The notes under the pieces were generated by a model that worked only from the letters and a program-made list of their open reading frames with translations, was not told the origin of the DNA and searched no databases. A DNA stretch of 64,000 nt from Clostridium jeddahitimonense (GTDB taxonomy: Bacteria; Bacillota; Clostridia; Clostridiales; Clostridiaceae): assembly GCA_000753455.2 (NCBI GenBank), contig LM994670.1:1678794-1742793 (forward strand), written 5' to 3'. The position numbers and the translations under genes are program-made. Shown here piece after piece: positions 63,301-64,000 of this stretch. The stretch's first letter is position 1. The number at the start of each line of letters is the position of its first letter.

Positions 63301-63654
63301 GTAAACATGGTTAATAGCTTTAACGCAGATAAAGAGAAAAAGGTGTTTTTAATATCCTTGAAAGCTGGAGGAACAGGACTAAACTTAACTAGTGCCAATA
63401 TTGTAGTTCATTTTGATCCATGGTGGAATCCTGCTATAGAAGACCAAGCAACAGATAGAGCACATAGAATAGGGCAAAAAAATATTGTTGAAGTAATAAA
63501 GCTTATTTCACAAGGAACTGTTGAAGAAAAGATAATTACTATGCAGGAGAGCAAAAAAGAGCTTATAAATCAAGTTATGGAAGGTGATTTTAAGGAAGGT
63601 AGTTTCCTTAAAAACTTAAAAGATAATGAGATAGTAGAGCTATTTAAATTTTAA
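60379..63654 (+). CDS. SWIM zinc finger-SNF2 family helicase
   Basis: 1091 aa from TTG 60379, chosen because GGAGG (60364-60368) lies 10 nt before it; the GTG at 60337 has no site. SWIM zinc finger: CDCYHHYQSTMDGERLACEHIAATYY (CxC...CxH) near residues 82-107. A long SNF2-associated region runs to about 640. SNF2 ATPase: GILADEMGLGKTVQTIAFLL (about 658), YCIIDEGQNIKN (DEGQ in place of DEAH, about 756), FALTGTPIENNLMELWSIFDF, and C-terminal SLKAGGTGLNLTSANIVVHFDPWWNPAIEDQATDRAHRIGQ. It is a nucleic-acid translocase of the HepA/bacterial SNF2 type. TATAAT at 60328-60333 may be its -10 box. Confidence 0.92.
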   Translation: MTKKNRKIADWLKIDFLKYSDDIIRDKGKKGINLVKEIDVSEDYSDGFLDIFGVVKSKEWLTDSQETHINIDLRSNEINEFECDCYHHYQSTMDGERLACEHIAATYYKYINMLECNKIDYPNLEVLAEQEKYNKGFELLERLGKSIVSNRELVNVEISLIEKDYNSYQASFKIGNKKLYVVKNIFEFIKAMDNKSQLEFGKGFVYDGSIHKFSKEDMKIIDFIREYANISEALNEGSNQGYGFGYYGYNRGNSARLIKNKVMILVGPALKRFLELASDKTINMEATYFKGKTNIIMDNIPLSLSLKEENDDIILEKNGEFPRELIRNSGVFLYDEKLYIPTDDQKEQLLPFVNIFSRDDSAIFKKAQAEKVFTTLVPAIKAIANELVVDEAIEEKVTSEELELEFYFDRDRTSSWCMVKCKYGNEVFDMLQGYKGEKYLIRDLKKENDVINSLGNFKFYIDKDKFKFTGDDEELYNFLFKGIESLSSIGEVYYSDRFKEQKVYKSGAISAAVGEKGGFLEFSFDIDQVDSNEFNNILKAFRSNRKFYKLKNDSFISLEEKETQGFLELLDNILGDKKLKGNKFEISKNKAIYLSDTIRDKNLNFITGNEVADNIKESFATLDKVDYKLPEELKATLREYQITGFNWFKTVSHYGFGGILADEMGLGKTVQTIAFLLSEKGKKSLIVTPTSLIYNWKNEFEKFAPTMKVCTLHGTKEERAELFEKVEEYDVILTTYGTLRNDFERYEELAFDYCIIDEGQNIKNPLAQSSEAVKEVKAKVKFALTGTPIENNLMELWSIFDFVMPGYLYNKSRFQEKFIGAKDDRAIAELKKLIRPFVLRRLKINVMKELPDKIEKKFFVEMTEEQKKVYSTFVKDIQEKMENQDFSKDKITVFSYLTKLRQLCLDPSIIVDGYIGGSAKIDVALDIIKENIESNNKILLFSQFTSVLANIKEVLDHNNIGYYYLDGQTKASNRVNMVNSFNADKEKKVFLISLKAGGTGLNLTSANIVVHFDPWWNPAIEDQATDRAHRIGQKNIVEVIKLISQGTVEEKIITMQESKKELINQVMEGDFKEGSFLKNLKDNEIVELFKF

Positions 63655-63818
63655 TAATTTTGAATTTAGGAAACAAAGTACTACTATTATATAATTTAAA
63701 AATAAAATTTAGATTTTAATAATTAGATAAGTTAAAAATATTTTTATAATACTTATAATTTATTGATTTTAGGAAAAAATAGCTACAGGAAAGAATTTAA
63801 GCACAAAAGGTGGTAGCT

Positions 63819-64000
63819 ATGAGTAAAAAGTTATTATATATAAGCGTTAATTCAAAACCAGAAAATTTATCATCTTCTAAATCAGTAGCGAGGGACTTTA
63901 TTAATAAGTTTGTTGAAAAAAACAAAGATTTTAAAGTTGAGGAAGTAGATTTATATAAAGAACATATACCGAGATTAGAGTATCAGTATTTTGAAAGTCG
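63819..64000 (+). CDS. FMN-dependent NADH-azoreductase-like flavoprotein (5' part only)
   Basis: The ATG at 63819 follows AAAAGGTGG. The 60 readable residues, [31 protein letters not shown] and [15 protein letters not shown], match the flavodoxin_2/AcpD family (VNxxP...S.S..VA..F; E.DLY...IP). The family reduces quinones or azo compounds with NADH. The gene runs off the window end. Confidence 0.75.
   Translation, partial: MSKKLLYISVNSKPENLSSSKSVARDFINKFVEKNKDFKVEEVDLYKEHIPRLEYQYFES

Overview
The window is AT-rich throughout, with strong Gram-positive ribosome binding sites (GGAGG/AGGAG) and clostridial gene families: reductive Stickland enzymes, the YvrJ/DUF1659/DUF2922 trio and an EtfA fused to a ferredoxin. 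It looks like the chromosome of an amino-acid-fermenting Clostridium. The species cannot be fixed from sequence alone.

Region 1 (1-10545) is one long operon for reductive fermentation of a 2-hydroxyacid. It holds both subunits of a HadBC/FldBC-type 2-hydroxyacyl-CoA dehydratase, a YkvI-type transporter, an acyl-CoA ligase, an acyl-CoA dehydrogenase, EtfB, a ferredoxin-fused EtfA, a YczE-like membrane protein and a family III CoA-transferase, and it ends at a clear terminator. A pseudoknot-capable leader sits inside the operon ahead of the ligase.

Region 2 (10.8-22.3 kb) is mixed. It has a sugar/galactoside O-acetyltransferase and an esterase, then a phage- or plasmid-like replication module (DUF2800-like protein, winged-helix initiator with internal 45-bp repeats, DnaB-like helicase). 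A receiver-less OmpR-type regulator, the minus-strand YvrJ/DUF1659/DUF2922 trio, a secreted GH92 alpha-mannosidase and a small zinc-ribbon protein follow.

Region 3 (22.4-50.7 kb) is a dense defence island. It contains a DUF262/DUF1524 (GmrSD-like) protein, a complete four-gene Wadjet system in the order D-A-B-C, a decayed ABC-2 exporter, a MazG-like/DUF2075 pair and an HsdS remnant. It continues with a PLD nuclease, an unknown 250-aa protein next to a structured non-coding locus, a UPF1-like helicase-nuclease, a PLD-DEAD helicase with a small partner, an NTP pyrophosphohydrolase and McrBC. Short structured repeats, in both orientations and often followed by a terminator, separate these genes. 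I interpret them, without proof, as remnants of IS200/IS605- or IStron-type element ends (omega-RNA-like). No transposase or TnpB gene remains.

Region 4 (50.7-64 kb) holds a one-TM protein, an excisionase-like HTH protein with DUF4180 behind four 10-bp phased repeats, and a hydrolase fragment. Next come a LacI regulator divergent from a phosphodiesterase and MHS-family transporter, a NagD-type phosphatase and a PTS EIIBC bracketed by a duplicated 3' fragment of the neighbouring DUF1275 gene. The window ends with a SWIM-SNF2 helicase and the 5' end of an azoreductase-like gene.
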